Part shown: in pieces, positions 26,606 through 29,230 of the stretch
How the letters are laid out: each line of letters starts with the position of its first letter
How positions within the stretch are numbered: position 1 is the first letter of the stretch
Origin: Lysobacterales bacterium
Lineage (GTDB): Bacteria; Pseudomonadota; Gammaproteobacteria; Xanthomonadales; Xanthomonadaceae
Assembly (NCBI GenBank): GCA_016718605.1
Contig: JADKCY010000043.1
Coordinates: forward strand, 1 to 29,230
Length of the DNA: 29,230 bases
Direction: 5' to 3'
Program-made: the position numbers and the translations under genes
Notes under the pieces: generated by a model
Databases searched by the model: none
What the model saw: the letters and a program-made list of their open reading frames with translations, nothing else
Told to the model about the DNA's origin: nothing

Positions 26606-28087
26606 CACTTGGCTGCGGTCCAGCAGTCACGATACAGGCCTGTATACCGCGTCGCCGCAGCTTCCCAATCATGTCGCTGCGCCATGCCGGTCTGCTGCAG
26701 TTGCTGCCAGAGCGTCGGTTGTCCGTACAACAGCTCGGCACGGCGCAGGGCGGCGTCCATCGCTTCGGGGCTGAAGTCGTGGAAAACGAATCCGCTGGCG
26801 GTGTGTTCTTGCAGTGCTTCCAGACTGCAATCGACCACAGTGTCGGCGGGCCGCCGACATGCCGCACCAGTGGCAAGGTGCCGTAGGCCAGTCCGTAGAG
26901 TTGGTGAGGGGCCACAGGCTCGAACAGCGAGGGTACGAGGATGACATCCGCGCCCGCGATCAGGCGATGCGCAGGCGGCTCGTCGTAGCCGAGTCGCACG
27001 GCAACTTGCAAGGGATGCGCCTTGGCGATGGCGGTGAAAGCCTGCTCCAGTTCGGCGTCGCCACTGCCCAACATGGCGATCTGCACACCGCGTTGCAGGA
27101 GCTTTGGCAGGTTGACCTGCAGCAGCGGCAGACCCTTTTGCTCGGTCAGGCGACTGACCACGGTGAGCAACAAGCGCTCCGGCGCTGCCTGCAATCCCAA
27201 CTCGGCTTGCAGGCTGGCTTTGCATACCGCTTTGCCGCGTAGGTCCTGCGCCGTATAGGGCGCGGCAATGGCGGCATCACGGGCAGGATTCCACACCGCC
27301 GTATCAACGCCGTTGAGAATGCCGCTGAGTCGCGTCGCACGGGATCGCAACAGGCCATCCAGTCCCATGCCTTGCTCCGCCGTTTGAATTTCGCGGGCAT
27401 AGCGCGGGCTGACGGTGGTGATGCGGTCGGCGTCCTGCGGGGCCGCTTTCATGAAGCTGACTTGGCCGCAGAACTCCAGCCCATCCATCGCAAAACAGGC
27501 GGCGGGCAGCCCCAGCTCTTGGAAGGTTTCGCCCGGAACAAACCTTGATAGGCGAGATTGTGGATGGTGAACACCGACCTTGCAGCGACCGCCAACTGGC
27601 GCATGCAGGTGGGCACAAGACCCGCATGCCAGTCGTGCGCGTGCACCACGCGAGGAACCCACTGCGAATCGACGCCATTGGCGATCTCCGCCGCCGCCCA
27701 ACCCAAACGCGCAAAGCGCAGGTGATTGTCGGCGAAGGGCTGTTGCCGCGCGTCCGCATACGGTCCGCCTTCGCGCAGATACAAGGCGGGCGCGTCGATA
27801 ACGTAGGCATCGCATTCGCAGGCGGGAAGCCTTCCATACAACAGACGTGCTGCGGGCACATCGCCACGTGCAGGCAGTCGCGCCACTTCGCCGCGCCGAC
27901 ACCATGCCCGCCAGTATCGGCGCGAAGCCCGGCAACAACACCCGCATATCGACGCCCTGCGCGCGCACAGCCAACGGCAGGGCGCCGGCCACGTCGGCCA
28001 GGCCGCCAGTCTTCAATAGTGGAAAAATTTCGCGCACACTTGCAACACCAGCAGCGGCGCGGCTTTCTTGCTGACCGAACGACTCAC
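26605..28087 (-). CDS. glgA: Glycogen synthase, GT5 (frameshifted)
   Basis: Transfers glucose from ADP-glucose to the growing alpha-1,4-glucan. About 494 codons, the normal bacterial GlgA size. Motifs in order: AEIFPLLKTGGLADVAGALP (the KTGGL ADP-glucose site, about 27990-28045), RVVHAHDWHAGLVP (about 27615-27655), FTIHNLAYQGLF, ADRITTVSPRYAREI, GILNGVDTAVWNPA, RLTEQKGLPLL, and EPVAPHQLYGLAYGTLPLVR in place of the usual EPCGLTQLYGLRYGT. The C-terminus ends YRDCWTAAK. Start: GTG 28087 (MSRSVSKKAAP), sharing GTGA with the glgC stop. Breaks occur near 28060, in the span 27880-27990, and near 27530 and 26850. The EPVAPH variant is read in a clean frame and may be real. Confidence 0.92.
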
Positions 28088-29230
28088 AAGCGCGCCAGCA
28101 TGCCGCGCGTGACCAGCACCACGCCGTTCGGGCTGCGATAGAAGCGCTGCGCATCCAGCACGGGATCCTCGCCAATCACCAAGCCCTCCGGCAGCTTGCA
28201 GCGACGATCAATCACGGCATTGCGAATCCGGCAGTGCCGATTGATCTGCACATCCGGCAGCACCACGCTCTTCTCCACACTGGAATACGAGCGCACCAGC
28301 ACGTTGGAAACAGCACCGAATCCTTGATGCGCGCGCCAGACACGATGCAACCGCCCGAGACCAGACTGTCAATGGCATGACCGATGCGCCCGGTACCCAC
28401 TTGCCATCGTGCACAAACTTGGCCGGCGGCAACTGTTCCCTGATAGGTCAAGATCGGCCAGTTCTTGTCGTACATGTTCAGCTCGGGCGTGATCGAGGCC
28501 AGATCCAGATTGGCCGCCCAGTACGCGTCAACCGTTCCACATCACGCCAATACGGACGCGAGTACGGAGCATTGGCGATCGCCGACAAGGAGAAGGGATG
28601 GGCGAAATGCCCTGGCTCCTCACTGACCGCCTTGGGGATCAGATCCTTGCCGAAGTCATGACTGGAACCCGGCGTGATGGCGTCCTCTTCCAGCAGTCGA
28701 AACAGGTAGTCAGCACTGAATACATAGATCCCCATGCTCGCCAGCGCTGCATCGGGCTTCTCCGGCATGGCGGGCGGATTGGCGGGCTTTTCGACGAAGT
28801 CGATGATGTGCCGATCGGCATTGATCGCCATCACGCTAAAACCACTGGCTTCGTCCCGAGGCACCTCGATACACCCCACCGTGACACCACGCCCGCTGGC
28901 GATGGTCTTCCAACATCACCGGTAATCCATTGTAGATGCGATCACCGGCCAGAATCACCACGTAATCCGGTGGTGTGGAATTGCGACTGATGTCGAGGTT
29001 TTTGCCAGATCGCATCCGCCGTACCGCGATACCAGTGCTCCTCATCCACCCGCTGCTGCTCAGGAGCAAGTCGACGAACTCGGTCATTTCGTTGCGGCAT
29101 GACTTTCCAGCCGCGCTGCAAATGGCGCAACAAGGAGTGCGACTTGTACTGGGTGATGACGCCGATGCGTCGCAGCCCGAATTGAGGCAATTGGACAAAG
29201 CAAAATCGATGATTGGAACTTGCCGCCAAA
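28084..29230 (-). CDS. glgC: Glucose-1-phosphate adenylyltransferase, N-terminus outside window (frameshifted)
   Basis: Makes ADP-glucose, the committed step of glycogen synthesis. About 380 of the usual 420-430 residues are present; the N-terminal nucleotide loop lies beyond 29230. The first visible segment is FGGKF.IIDFALSNCLNSG, then RIGVITQYKSHSLLRHLQRG, QQRVDEEHWYRGTADA (catalytic region), YVVILAGD (D-x-Y metal/substrate site), FVEKPANPP, ASMGIYVFSADYL, and the left-handed beta-helix end (GCIVSGARIKDSVLF, YSSVEKSVVLPDVQINRHCR). Breaks lie near 29170, 29000, 28900, 28530, 28400 and 28310. It ends at 28084 and overlaps glgA by four bases, so the pair is a coupled glgC-glgA operon. Confidence 0.93.

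Overview
The window reads as a high-GC gammaproteobacterial chromosome segment, most likely Xanthomonadales/Lysobacterales. This placement is an inference from the gene families (GlnE, CcmI, a DUF6491-like secreted protein, an ArnT/LABNT envelope cluster) and base composition; there is no rRNA to confirm it. Many genes carry small indels that leave the family alignment continuous across frames, often a lost base in a short homopolymer. I treat these as probable sequencing or assembly errors and annotate such genes as whole CDSs with approximate breakpoints.

Layout. The extreme left end holds only the first codons of a minus-strand gene. A roughly 800-base gene-poor stretch follows, with a tandem array of 55-bp units built on a degenerate 'CTGGATT..CCGCCTTCGCGG' palindrome. 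At 0.8-4.2 kb is a plus-strand MacA/MacB-type efflux operon (membrane fusion protein, ATPase, permease). Converging on it, 4.2-9.3 kb on the minus strand carries a CapA-like metallophosphatase-fold protein, glnE, and a small secreted protein with two DUF6491-like repeats.

The centre (9.4-20.0 kb) is the most interesting part and is frameshift-free. It holds ccmI (cytochrome c maturation) and a four-gene minus-strand operon: a membrane protein with two H-X13-H pairs (predicted di-haem b), a 24-haem c-type cytochrome, a very large cytochrome with 39 CxxCH motifs plus one CX3CH, and an AMIN/TPR/beta-barrel outer-membrane protein. Divergent from it is a membrane-anchored ferredoxin-like/FAD/NAD(P) oxidoreductase. 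Together they look like a complete predicted electron-export (or import) chain: pyridine nucleotide or quinol, Fe-S/flavin, haem b, periplasmic c-haems, outer-membrane barrel and long haem wire. It has about 64 c-type haems in two proteins.

From 20.1 to 26.4 kb is an envelope-modification cluster: two ArnT/GT39-type membrane glycosyltransferases, a sensor histidine kinase between them, a GT2 polyprenyl-phosphate glycosyltransferase and a double LABNT-domain membrane protein. From 26.6 kb to the right end is the minus-strand glycogen pair glgC (cut by the window end) and glgA.
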